Source: SIG672 sp045580325
GTDB lineage: Bacteria > Bacillota > Clostridia > Oscillospirales > CAG-272
NCBI GenBank assembly: GCA_045580325.1
Contig: JAZNNR010000005.1
Span: 62,001-126,000 of the forward strand
DNA: 64,000 nucleotides
Direction of reading: 5' to 3'
The notes beneath the pieces were generated by a model, which saw only the letters and a program-made list of their open reading frames with translations, was not told where the DNA came from and searched no databases. Shown here one piece after another: positions 14,668 to 25,000 of the stretch. A program made the translations under genes and the position numbers. Every line of letters begins with the position of its first letter. Within the stretch, counting starts at the first letter, position 1.

Positions 14668-15891
14668 CTATTCGTTTTCGGGATCAGAAGGTGCTTCTTC
14701 AGCAAATTCTTCTGTATTTTCTTCAATCTCGTCAGACTCGTCAGACTCTTCAGACTCTTCGGACTCTTCGGACTCTTCGGAAATCTCTTCGTTTTTAGTA
14801 ATTTCCTCAATAATTTCGGGCGCCTCAGAGCTGTTTTCAGTATCAACAGCTTCTGTAATTTCTTCTGTTGTTTCTTCGTCCGTTTCACTTGGTTCAACGG
14901 CTTCGGGGGATAGTTGAATCTCCGCATTTTTTACGGTTTCTTCGATTTCAGAAGAGTTCTTTGTGTAAAGTATATTTACGTCATAGTCGTAATCGGGGTC
15001 TTTTCCGTCCTCGACTTCATAAGAAATATATTTGGGCGAGTCAGAGGTATAAATACATCTTGCGACGTGGCGCTCGCGGTTCTTTATAAACAAAACGATA
15101 ATAAGCACAAGGCTTACCATAAAGAGCGCAGCTGCAAGAACCTGTGATACTCTGAAGCTTCCGATATAAAGGCTGTCCTGTCTGAGTCCTTCGATAAACA
15201 TACGGCCAAGTCCGTACCAGGATACTGCCATAAGGAATATCTGTCCGTCAAACTTGCGTTTTTTGAACATAAGCGAGAGAATAATACAGCCTAAAAGATT
15301 CCAAAGCGATTCATACAGGAACGTGGGGTGTACGTAGATAGCCGTACCCGATTCGTAAGAGAGCTTCATACGGCAGAATATGTCAGTTTCCGCGCCGTAA
15401 GCCTCCATATTGAAGAAGTTGCCCCAGCGTCCCATGGCCTGCGCGAGCAGTACGCCCGGGAATCCGCTGTCAAGAAGAGTAAGCACACGCATTTTTTTGA
15501 TTTTGAGTGCAATAACAACGCCGATAACGCCGAAAATAAGACCGCCGTATATTGCAAGACCGCCGTTCCATACAGCGATAAAATCAAGAAATTCGCTGTA
15601 ATTTTGGGGATTTTTCAGATAATCGAAGAAAACGTAGTAGGCACGTGCTCCGATAACGCCGGGGATAACGGCAGAGAGGGCAAGGTCGATAAGGTCGTCA
15701 AAAATCAGACCGTGGCGTTTTGCGTGAAGGTATGTATATATGAATGCGGCGATTATTCCGCTGACTATTATTATAGCATACCATCTTACTTCAAGATCTC
15801 CAAGTGAAAAAGCCACGCTGTCAACGTGAAAATCCTTGATACCGAGATCGGGAAAGCCGATATAGTAATATAAAAGTGCAAGTGGCGACAT
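14668..15891 (-). CDS. lgt: Prolipoprotein diacylglyceryl transferase with acidic C-terminal extension
   Basis: Lgt moves diacylglycerol from phosphatidylglycerol to the lipobox cysteine of prolipoproteins at the membrane. The core (about residues 1-275) has seven membrane segments and the family signature GRWGNFFNMEAYG, with HPTFLYESLWN and GLGRMFIEGLRQDSLY (key Arg and Glu residues present). Typical Lgt ends near residue 270. Here about 130 extra residues follow, strongly acidic and rich in Glu/Ser, predicted disordered and cytoplasmic. Part of this tail is coded by a 9-base tandem repeat at 14731-14784. Its ribosome site (AAGGAG) lies 39 bases upstream of the ATG with a hairpin between. 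Confidence 0.94.
   Translation of the reverse strand: MSPLALLYYYIGFPDLGIKDFHVDSVAFSLGDLEVRWYAIIIVSGIIAAFIYTYLHAKRHGLIFDDLIDLALSAVIPGVIGARAYYVFFDYLKNPQNYSEFLDFIAVWNGGLAIYGGLIFGVIGVVIALKIKKMRVLTLLDSGFPGVLLAQAMGRWGNFFNMEAYGAETDIFCRMKLSYESGTAIYVHPTFLYESLWNLLGCIILSLMFKKRKFDGQIFLMAVSWYGLGRMFIEGLRQDSLYIGSFRVSQVLAAALFMVSLVLIIVLFIKNRERHVARCIYTSDSPKYISYEVEDGKDPDYDYDVNILYTKNSSEIEETVKNAEIQLSPEAVEPSETDEETTEEITEAVDTENSSEAPEIIEEITKNEEISEESEESEESEESDESDEIEENTEEFAEEAPSDPENE
14731..14784 (-). repeat. 9-bp tandem repeat inside the lgt tail
   Basis: Six units of (G/T)TC(A/G)GACTC in a row, the last one degenerate, reading on the coding strand as Glu-Ser-(Glu/Asp) triplets. Nine-base units keep the frame, so copy number could change without frameshift. 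Confidence 0.75.
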
Positions 15892-15938
15892 TTTCTCTGT
15901 AATTCCGATAATAATTAAAAATCGGAAAGTTCTCCTTT
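15892..15938 (-). promoter_or_regulatory. lgt leader: ribosome site, hairpin, then ATG
   Basis: AAAAGGAGA (near 15931-15938), then a TTCCGAT/ATCGGAA hairpin (15903-15927), then 11 bases before the ATG. The hairpin would shorten the effective distance from about 39 to about 15 bases. Confidence 0.35.
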
Positions 15939-15973
15939 TTGTAAATTTATTTGTGTTTTGTTTATTATGTAAA

Positions 15974-16285
15974 TTAAAACTCTATGGATTTATATTGCGG
16001 TTGATAATCAGTGTGCTGACAAACAATAACAGCTTTTTTGCTACCGGTACAATAATTGTTATTCAGCCATTTTATAAAACCAACTGTTTCAAGATTTGAA
16101 ACTCTCTTTTCTCTAGTGAAAACCCAATAATCGGAATCATCTAACGGTGCAGTTGGAATCCAGTTCAAAAAAGCCTGTACTATTTCGTCCAATGTGTTGA
16201 TTATTTCTGACGGTATGGCTACAATATCAACGTCATCATCGACACCATCATATCTTATATTTATTCTAACCATATTCGACTCCAA
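15974..16285 (-). CDS. Hypothetical small acidic protein, 103 aa
   Basis: Soluble acidic protein without membrane segments. No family is recognised. It opens with an extended strand (VRINIRYDGVDDDVDIVAIP) and has a central aromatic region (NWIPTAPLDDSDYWVF). An in-frame ATG at 16273 gives a protein beginning MVRINIRYDG. Neither start has a convincing ribosome site. It sits in a 400-base space between the M16 peptidase gene and lgt on the same strand. Size and isolation resemble immunity-type orphan proteins, but this is weak. Confidence 0.5.
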   Translation of the reverse strand: MESNMVRINIRYDGVDDDVDIVAIPSEIINTLDEIVQAFLNWIPTAPLDDSDYWVFTREKRVSNLETVGFIKWLNNNYCTGSKKAVIVCQHTDYQPQYKSIEF

Positions 16286-16310
16286 ATGTATAAACGTTAA
16301 ATATTTTTAA

Positions 16311-17612
16311 TCAGTTATCCTTAGGATAAATCGTTGCAAGTGTGTAATATTCGTTTTTGAACATTTCTACAAGCGTACTGTTTACGTCGCTGGGAGTGAT
16401 CTTCTCGAACATTTCAATATAATCGAAAATATCGTAATCCTCCATTATAAACGAGAGAAATTCGTTGGCAATACTTCCGACAGAATCAAATATTCCGATA
16501 AGCGCGCCGTAAGCCGAGCGCAGTACACGGGTAAAGGTTTCCTCACTTATCCCGGTATTCTGCATTTTTTCGATATACTTTTTAAAACGCTCGAATACTT
16601 CCTCGGGGTTCTCAGATTCGCCCGAAAGCTCGATAAAAGAGAAGGCTCTGTTATGCTCGGAGTAGTAAGACAGAGGATTTCTGATAACGCCCTCTTCGTA
16701 AAGGGAAGCCGAAAACTCGGAGCTTTGTCCGAAAAGACATTCGGTAAGAGTTTCCACTATAACGCGCTTTTTAAGGCGTTCAGCGGCTGCTTCGGAAATC
16801 TTGATATCTTTTATACCGATAGAGAATATCGGCTTTGAAACCTGCATTTTTCGCGTGAAGCGGTCGGATACTACCCCCTCACGCTCCTCAGGCTGTGCCC
16901 AAATGCTCTCGATCTCAATTTCTGGAGCGACCTTTAACACGTCGTCGCAAACCGAAACAACGTCATTTACGTCGATGTTTCCGCAGACACAAAGAGCCAT
17001 ATTGTTAAGATTATAGAAGGTGTTGTAGCATTTGTAAAGTATCTCGGGAGTAATCTGAGAAATTGATTTTATAGTTCCGACGATCTCTGTGCGAACGTTG
17101 CTTGAAGCATACATAGCCTTAAGCATACCAAAGAACAGCGCGTTATGCACGTTGTCCTCGTACATACGGATCTCCTGACCGATGATTCCTTGCTCCTTTT
17201 CTACGTTTTTGTCGGTAAAATAGGGCGACGTTACACCGCGCAGGAGTATGTCAAGCGACGACTTGAAATTCTCCGTACAGGAGAAAAGGTACATCGTGTG
17301 CATAAAAGAGGTGTAGGCATTTGCCGAAGCGCCTGTGCGCGCGAACTTTTCGAAAAGGTCCTCGCCGTCTTCGTTTTCGAACATCTTGTGCTCAAGAAAG
17401 TGCGCTATTCCGTCGGGAACGCTTACAAACTCGCTGTCCTTACCGATGCGGAAGCAGTTGTCGATAGAGCCGTACTTTGTTCCAAAAAGGGCATAAGCGC
17501 TTGTGAGCTCCTTTGGGAAAACGTATACGGAAAGTCCGCTGGTATGCTTGAAATAATAATATTTTTCGCCGAGTCTTTTGTTCTCGCGGATCTTAATATC
17601 ATTTGCGGTCAT
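16311..17612 (-). CDS. M16-family zinc peptidase, catalytic (YmfH-type)
   Basis: Pitrilysin/insulinase-like (M16) peptidase of about 433 aa. The inverted zinc motif HFLEH is present in GIAHFLEHKMFE (about residue 63), with the distal glutamate in EQGIIGQEIRMYED. GASANAYTSFMHTMYLFSC is typical of the family's core. It pairs with the next gene upstream, which lacks the zinc motif. The two together resemble the YmfF/YmfH pair of Bacillus and the two-subunit processing peptidases. The start ATG 17612 follows AAAGGG by 9 bases and lies just after the partner's stop codon, so translation is probably coupled. It is probably cytoplasmic, and the substrate is unknown. Confidence 0.88.
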   Translation of the reverse strand: MTANDIKIRENKRLGEKYYYFKHTSGLSVYVFPKELTSAYALFGTKYGSIDNCFRIGKDSEFVSVPDGIAHFLEHKMFENEDGEDLFEKFARTGASANAYTSFMHTMYLFSCTENFKSSLDILLRGVTSPYFTDKNVEKEQGIIGQEIRMYEDNVHNALFFGMLKAMYASSNVRTEIVGTIKSISQITPEILYKCYNTFYNLNNMALCVCGNIDVNDVVSVCDDVLKVAPEIEIESIWAQPEEREGVVSDRFTRKMQVSKPIFSIGIKDIKISEAAAERLKKRVIVETLTECLFGQSSEFSASLYEEGVIRNPLSYYSEHNRAFSFIELSGESENPEEVFERFKKYIEKMQNTGISEETFTRVLRSAYGALIGIFDSVGSIANEFLSFIMEDYDIFDYIEMFEKITPSDVNSTLVEMFKNEYYTLATIYPKDN

Positions 17613-17626
17613 ATTATTAAACCCTT

Positions 17627-18946
17627 TCACTCGTCATCTTCGTCGGCATCTTCTGCGCTCAAAGTTCCTTTGAGGAAATATACGGTATCAACAGAAAGTC
17701 TTGAAGCCGACGCTATAAGCTCCTCTTTGGTAACAGAAAGAATTTTTTGTGCTACTTCTTCGGGCGAGTCGCTTCTGTCTGCAAAAGACCTTGTAAGATA
17801 CCACGAAACAAGACCCGCGGGGCTGTCAGTAAGCTCTCTGTAAGCATTTATAAGCGATTTTTTTGCGCTTTCTATTTCAAAATCGGATATATCTCCGGCT
17901 TTCAGAGCTTCAAGCTGCTCTAAAATAGCGTTTTTAGCCTTTTCAAAGTTTTCTACCTCAATACCGCTTGCTATCGTCATAATACCCTTAAGCGCATTCG
18001 GGCGCGAGCTGCAATAGTAGCAAAGGCTCATTTTCTCGCGCACGTTCATAAATAGCTTGCTCGTGGGAGAAGAACCGAGAACAGAACTCAGAAGCGAGAA
18101 GATATGATAATCGTCATCGGTAAGGCAGTATCCGCTACGCAGACCTATTGTCAGCTTGCCCTGTGCCACGCTCTGTTCCTCGATGACCGTTTTAATTTCA
18201 CCCGATGCACATCTTCTTATCTCTGTTTGGGTTTTTACGGAAAGCGGAATGTCGAAATCAGAGAAAATCTCCTTGAATTTTGATATGAGCCGAGAAGTAT
18301 CCGCGCTTCCTGCGTAGTATATCTCAACAGCTGTAGCTCCCGGTAGAGCTTTATAATACTCGTAAAGCTCTTTGGCCTGTACGGACGAAACGCTTTCTAC
18401 AGTACCGCTTGGCGAAACCGAAAAGCGTTCGTCTGCACACATAATTTCTTCACAGCGTCTTACTGCGTAAGATGCGGGATTGTTGATACGCGCCTTTATT
18501 CTGCCGCAGAGCTTTGTTTTCTCGCTCTCTACGACGCCCTCGTCAAATCCGCCCTTTTCGTCGGTCAGAGGATTTTTAAGAAGCTCTGATATAAGGTCGG
18601 TAATTTCACCTAAAATATCGGTGTTATCAAAGGCGTAGCGATTTTCGGGAAAAGAAGAGTAGAGTCCGAAGACGTGAGCCTCGCCCATAAGCATATTCAC
18701 AGGGTCAATTGACGCTCCGTAGAGGGACTGAAGTTTTGTGTTCAGCGCCGTCATAGAGGGGTATTTTTCACACGCACGGGTCAGAATTTCAGGAATAAGA
18801 GCATTTTTCGGAGCATCCTTTTCATTTGCGGGGCGTGAAAAATAGACCGAGAGATATGAGATTTTAAATTTTTCGCTCGGTATCACGTTTAAGGTAACCG
18901 AAGGGTAGAGGCTGATTCTTTTTATCTTGTTCAAATCCCGATTCAC
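17627..18946 (-). CDS. M16-family peptidase-like protein, non-catalytic (YmfF-type)
   Basis: Homologous in fold to the downstream gene (439 aa) but without HxxEH. The corresponding helix reads ALIPEILTRACEKYPSM, so it should be inactive and serve as the partner that closes the peptidase chamber. The C-terminal half keeps the M16 features (GLRSGYCLTDDDYHIFSLLSSVLGSSPTSKLFMNVRE). The start is GTG at 18946, with GAAGG just upstream. Its own promoter lies at 18972-19000. The stop region contains the ribosome site of the catalytic partner (stop about 15 bases before its ATG). Confidence 0.87.
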   Translation of the reverse strand: MNRDLNKIKRISLYPSVTLNVIPSEKFKISYLSVYFSRPANEKDAPKNALIPEILTRACEKYPSMTALNTKLQSLYGASIDPVNMLMGEAHVFGLYSSFPENRYAFDNTDILGEITDLISELLKNPLTDEKGGFDEGVVESEKTKLCGRIKARINNPASYAVRRCEEIMCADERFSVSPSGTVESVSSVQAKELYEYYKALPGATAVEIYYAGSADTSRLISKFKEIFSDFDIPLSVKTQTEIRRCASGEIKTVIEEQSVAQGKLTIGLRSGYCLTDDDYHIFSLLSSVLGSSPTSKLFMNVREKMSLCYYCSSRPNALKGIMTIASGIEVENFEKAKNAILEQLEALKAGDISDFEIESAKKSLINAYRELTDSPAGLVSWYLTRSFADRSDSPEEVAQKILSVTKEELIASASRLSVDTVYFLKGTLSAEDADEDDE

Positions 18947-18971
18947 CGACCTTCAAAAAGATTTATTTTAT

Positions 18972-19000
18972 ATTATAACATATATTTACAGGATTTTCAA
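18972..19000 (-). promoter_or_regulatory. Promoter of the M16 pair
   Basis: Minus strand: TTGAAA, 17 bp, TATAAT, about 26 bases before the GTG start. Confidence 0.65.
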
Positions 19001-19007
19001 CCGTTAT

Positions 19008-22000
19008 TTAGAGTAAAAGACCTCTATTGCCAAAAAAATTTTCTTTTTCGGGGTCTGTTTTCCTGCCGTTACAGTAGATCTCGACTTTTTTCAGGTCAGC
19101 GTTGAGCCTTGCGCTTATTTCGTAGCTACATCCCCCTCTTGATATTTTTAAATCAAAGCGGTCGAATTTCTCGCACAGGTGCGGAGAAACAGTAAAGCTT
19201 TCGCCGCTGTGCTCGCGGTATCCGAGAAGCTCGTTTATGACTATACGAACAAACCAAGATGCAGAGCCTGTATACAAGCTCCAACCGCCCCGACCGAGAT
19301 GCTGCACATTTGAATATACGTCCCCGCAAAGAGCATAAGGCTCGGTTTTATAGCGAAGTGCGGAGGATATTTCAAGAGAGCGTGCGATAGGGTTTATATC
19401 AGAAAGCATTTCATAAGCCTTTTCGTGTTCACCGACAGAGAGCAGTCCCCATACTGCCCAGGTCGCAGCGTGAGTGTACTGTCCGCCGTTTTCTCTGAAG
19501 CCGTCGCAGTATCTTATAATATATCCGGGGTCGTCGCCGATTCCCGAAAACGGTGGAGTAAAGAGCTTAACTACCGAATTTTCTCTGTCCCAAAGCTTTT
19601 CACACGCAAGTAGAATAGCCTTTTTCGCACGTGAAGGGTCGCCGCCCGAAATAGCTGCAAATGCCTGCGGGAGAAAATCAATTTCACACTCTCTGTCGCC
19701 TCGCGCACCGAGCTTTTTGCCGCTGTCGTAGAAGCCTCTGATATAACGGTCGCCGTCAAAGGCTTCTTTTTCGAGGGTATCGTATAGCTCTGATGCTATC
19801 TCGCTGTACTTTTTAGCGCCTTCAAGGTCGCCGTAATTCTTGCAAATTACCGTAAAATCGGAAAGTATCATACGCATAAACTGCGCAAGCCAAACCGACT
19901 CGCCCTTGCCCTTATGACCTACGCGATCAAAGCCGTCGTTCCAGTCGCAGCTTCCGATAAGGGGTAGTTTGTGCTTGCCAAAGCGCAAGGCTCTCTCTAT
20001 CGCTCTTATACAGTGATTGTATAGGCTCTCTCTGTATTTTGAGCGCACAGGACGCTCGTAACGGGTAAGCTCACCATCTTCAAGCTCTTTTGACTCAATA
20101 TACCTTACCTTTGCGTCGAGTATAGAATAATCGCCCGTAACTCTGAGATATTCGGAAACAGCGTAGGGAAGCCATAAAAGATCGTCAGAACACCTTGAAC
20201 GCAGTCCTGCGTGCCATTTTCCGCCGCTTTTGTCAGAATTATGCCACCAGTGTTGTACGTCGCCTTCGGTATATTGATGCGCGGCGGCACGGAATATCTG
20301 ATATTTGCAGAAGCGAGGGTCGTATAACAGGGAAATAAGCGAGTCCTGAAGCTGATCTCTGAATCCGTATGCACCGCTTGACTGATAAAATCCTGTACGC
20401 CCGAAGAGCCTTGCCGTGAAGGTCTGATAAGGAATATAATAATTTATCGCTCTGTCAAGCGAGGCATCAGCGCTTTTTATCTGTATTTTACCAAAAAGAT
20501 CTTTGTAAAAATCTCCGTACTGACTAAAGCCGCTCTCAAAATCCTTGGGAGTGGAATATTTTTTTCTCATATGATAGTACGCGCGGTCTGAAGCACTCGG
20601 AAAAATACCGAAAAGGAATCCGTATTTTCTCGAAATTTCTTCTTTTTCCTGCTTTTCACCAAAATCGTACGAGGTCAGAAAAACGGTATGCTCGGAAAGG
20701 TGAGAATCATATCTTCTTCTGAAAAATTCGGTATCTGTATCTTTTTTGCGTATTATAAGACTGGGCGGACAGACCTTTTCGCCAATAACCGGATCTACGC
20801 TGTAAACAAGACTTCCGAAATTATCAAGATCACCCTTGACCTCTGCTGTAAGAAGCTTGACGGGAAGCTTTTTATCCACACCGACCTTTACGGTAATATG
20901 AATACCCTCAATTTCGCTTTTGTAAAGAGCGCACCCGTGCTCAAACTCGCAGAAGTACGAAGATGCGATAACGTCATATTTTTTACCGTGTGTGGTAACA
21001 AGGATAAGCCTCTCACCGCAAATATCCTGTCTGTACGATGAAAAATAAGGAGTAAGCCTCTTTTCCTTGGAGTTGGCAAACCAAGTAAATCCGAGCGAAT
21101 TTTGAGTCATAAGCGTACCGAAAACTCGATTTGAATAGATATATGACCATACGAGATCTACACGCTCTTTGTCAACGAGAAAGCCTCTGTCATTAAATAC
21201 TCCACCGTAAACCTCGAGAGCATTTTCGCCTTCAGCTTTACTGTTCTCACACGTCTTTTTTACTATCTCGACGTCATCGTAAGTTCTGAGCGAACGCTTC
21301 ATAACGGTATGGAAAATATCTTCAATGGAAGAATCCTTTTCAAGACGTATAAAAAGCGCGCTGACCGATGAAAACAGGTCTTCAAGGGATAGATCGCCTA
21401 CTAAGAAAACTCCGCCGTAGCGGCAAAAAAGCTCCTCGGAACCGCACTCGGATATTATACCCGAAAGGGTATTACGGTTAGTGCTGTTATATCCGTCTGC
21501 CTCGGGAACGATGAATACAAGATCGCTCAGCTTTCCCCTCAGAGTGCATAGCTTGTGGATACGAATGAGGGTACTTGCAATTTTTTTGCACATAGGTGAA
21601 AGCTCGTTTGGTAAAAGCAGGCAAACGATGGGAAGATCTCCCGAGATTCCGTGTGCCCAGAGAGCATTTTTTTCGTACTTTTTATCACTTGCCTGATTAT
21701 TGTTCGGGTGGAAATACAGGGATGCGAGATAATCATCGACGTATTTTAAATATCCGGGCGAAATGTTTGCAAGTGCAAGTCTGCTCTGTGAAAGAGAGTA
21801 CATAGACGAGGCAAAAAAGCTGCTGATCGACTTTACTGTGGTCTTTCTTATGCGAACATATTTTCTTAAAATATCCTCGTATGAATTTCCGTAAGCTATA
21901 ACAAATTCGCACGAATTTTTCTCCGAACTCTTTATATTTTCGCCCTTAATAATACAGTAAGGCGATATACAAGCACCCGTGCGAGAGGGAAGTTTTCTGT

Positions 22001-25000
22001 AAAGAAGAGCTTTTATATCCTCGGCGGTATAGTTAAGCGGAAGTATATCGCTTCGCGTATCAAATTCCTTTTTTAGAGGATAATTTTCTATCGATATACC
22101 AAGCCACTTGTCGTCTTTTCCGCTTTTTGAGCGTGAGTGATAAATAAGAATATCATGTTCTTCATCATAAAACGCCTCAACCGACAGCGAATCGTAAAAG
22201 GGGTGAGAGGCTCTGTCCTGTGCTTTTGTAAGGACGACCTCAAAGGCTATCATCGGCGTAAGCTCGGAAAATTTGCCGCTAACGTCGAGTTTAACGCAAA
22301 AAATATCTTCTTCTCGCATCAGAGTAAGTGTCAGGGCTGACGATATTTTTTCCCCCATAACTATTCTCTGATTTTTGAATACTATCTTTGTTCCCGAGTA
22401 GTGCATACTGTCGGGAATAAACTGCAGCGCCTCGCTGTCAATACCGTAAAATACCTGCAAACCGTTTATTACAGAGTACATATCCCGCATATCAAAGGGA
22501 TCTCTTGTTATAAGAATGTCCTTGTGTGCAAGCATAATGTGTCCCGCGTCCGATGCTGTGAGCGACGCAGTCTTTGAAGAGATCATACATACAGAGGGTA
22601 TATTTCCGCTTTTAGAAGCACTTTTCAGCGTTCTATCTGTGTTCGGATATCCGCGCGAAACATATTCGGGAATTTGAGCCTGTCTGTGTTTTGATATGCC
22701 CGCATCTGTCGGGATAGCCTCGCAGAGAAGCTCCTTTACAGATGACATTTCTGGATCTCTCATAAATCTCTTTACAAATATATTGTCAAAACAGAGATTT
22801 ACCGCCGAAATTATGCTCATACCGACATGATGCGACATATAGCTTTTTATTATCTCGGGCGAAAATCCTACTCTCGATACAGTAAAATCAAGAGCTTCGT
22901 AGAAGCCGTGCTTACCGTATGCTCCGTGTTTACAGAGCCGTTCGAGGTTCTTTATTGCGGCTTTTTCGGCTATTGCAAGGCAGAGAAATGAAGCGTAAGG
23001 CGCTATTACCTTATCCTTTCCTATCATCGGGTCAAGGGCAAGACGTGAAACTCCGTTTGCGCGGTACTGATAGTTCATAGCGAAATCAAAGGCATAATAT
23101 CCGCTTTCTGAGATACCCCAAAAGCCTTTTATACGGTTTTCAATTTGGGCGTTTGCCGCAAAGGCAAGAGCTTCGCCCGAAAAAGAGTTTGCATACGACG
23201 GGAGAAAAAGGTGAGGCATAAAATACTCAAACATACTGCCCGACCAGGACGCAACCCCGATATATCCTCTGCTGCCAATTATCGGACGTCCGAGCCGATT
23301 CCATGACTTTGCGGGAATTTGACCGTTTGCTACCGCAAAGTAGTAGGTCGAGCGCGCCTCGCTCATATAAAGATCGTAGCAGTTTTCACCCGACACCTCG
23401 CCCGAGGTGTCCATACCGATATAAAAAAGCTTGCGCTTTTTTGAATAAAGAATGGTAAAATCGGTAGAATATGCGATGTTTTTAAGCCTTTCTCTTATAT
23501 CTGCAAGCCTTGGCTCGTCCTTTTCATATTCGCTTATACCTTCAATGAGAGTTATAAGCGATACGACGAAATTTCCGCTGTCTACTGTTGAAATATAAGG
23601 TGTACCGAGGACTGTAAGCTTCTCGGTATCGTACCAGTTATAGAGATGTCCGTGCTTTTTAGGGAGATCTTCTATCGTTAAGAGGGTCTTTTCAAGCTTT
23701 GTATAAAGAGTATGAGCATCTATAAAACCGCAGTCGCAGGCGGCAAGAGCGGACACGAGATACATTCCGATATTCGTAGGCGAAGTGCGGTGCGCTACGG
23801 CAAATACAGGCGACTCCTGTACGTTATCGGGTGGAAGATAGTTTTCTTCGATAGTAACGTATGAGTCGAAATAGCTCCACATATCCTTTACCCAAGAAAG
23901 AAGTTTTTCTTTGTTTGCAGAGGATCTGATTTGCTTATAAGGTATATCAAAAGAGAGCAGTAAAAGAATTACGGGGAGAAAGCTCCATAAAAGTCCCATA
24001 CATTTAAGAAGGGGACTTCGCGCAAAAACGAGAGTAAAAAATCCGCAGGTGTAAGAAAGTACGCTCCAAGAGATCTGTGCGAAAAAGCCGCCGCGAGATT
24101 CAAGTGAGGATACCGTCCATTCAAGTGTATGCTTGTGGGTAATACGTGATCGCACAAATCCCTTTGTCAGCGCGTCAAGTGATACGAAAGCGTAAGCGAA
24201 TATTGACGATACACCGAAAAAAATGTCCCATAGCGCACTTCCGACAGATGGTATTACCTGCGAGAAAAAACGTCTGTTTATACCTCTGAGCGATTTGAAA
24301 ATAACGCACAGCGGCGGGATTATAAGATAGGAAAGTGCGGATAGGAGTAAAATATCCTGTGCGCCTGTATATAAAAGAGAAAGCAGAATAAGAGCTCCCG
24401 CAAAAATAGGGACAAGCGCTCTTCTTACGTTGTCTAATATAAAAAATTTTGAAACAGATGATACAGGATTTTTTTCACGCTTTCCGGCTTTGTTATATAC
24501 GTATTTCTTTGCATATAAGGTGGACTGTATATCGCCGCGTATCCATCTATGCAGACGCTTGAAGAAGGATGAAGGACTTGACGGATGCGAGTCGCTGAGG
24601 GTAATATCGGCAAGTATACCGCAGCGCAGGCGCGAGCCTTCAAGGAGATCGTGGCTCAGTATCAGCTCGTCCCTGAAAGCATCAGGAATAAGCTCACAGT
24701 AGGCATCAACGTCGAAAATACCTTTTCCGCAAAAGATCCCCTCGTTAAAAAGCGACTGATAAAGGTCATACGATGCACTCTGATAGGACATAATGCCGCC
24801 TCGTGTCATAAGTGCTGAAAAATAACTTTTTCCCGCAGAGGCAAGTGAGGTCCGCATATGAGGCTGCATAATAGCGTACCCCGATATGACCCGTCCGTTT
24901 TTAATTACAGGCTTGTTACTCGGGTGGAGCATAGCCGATACCATATCAAGCACAGCTTTGCTGTAAAGCTTTGTATCGCGGTCGAGGGTTACTACGTATT

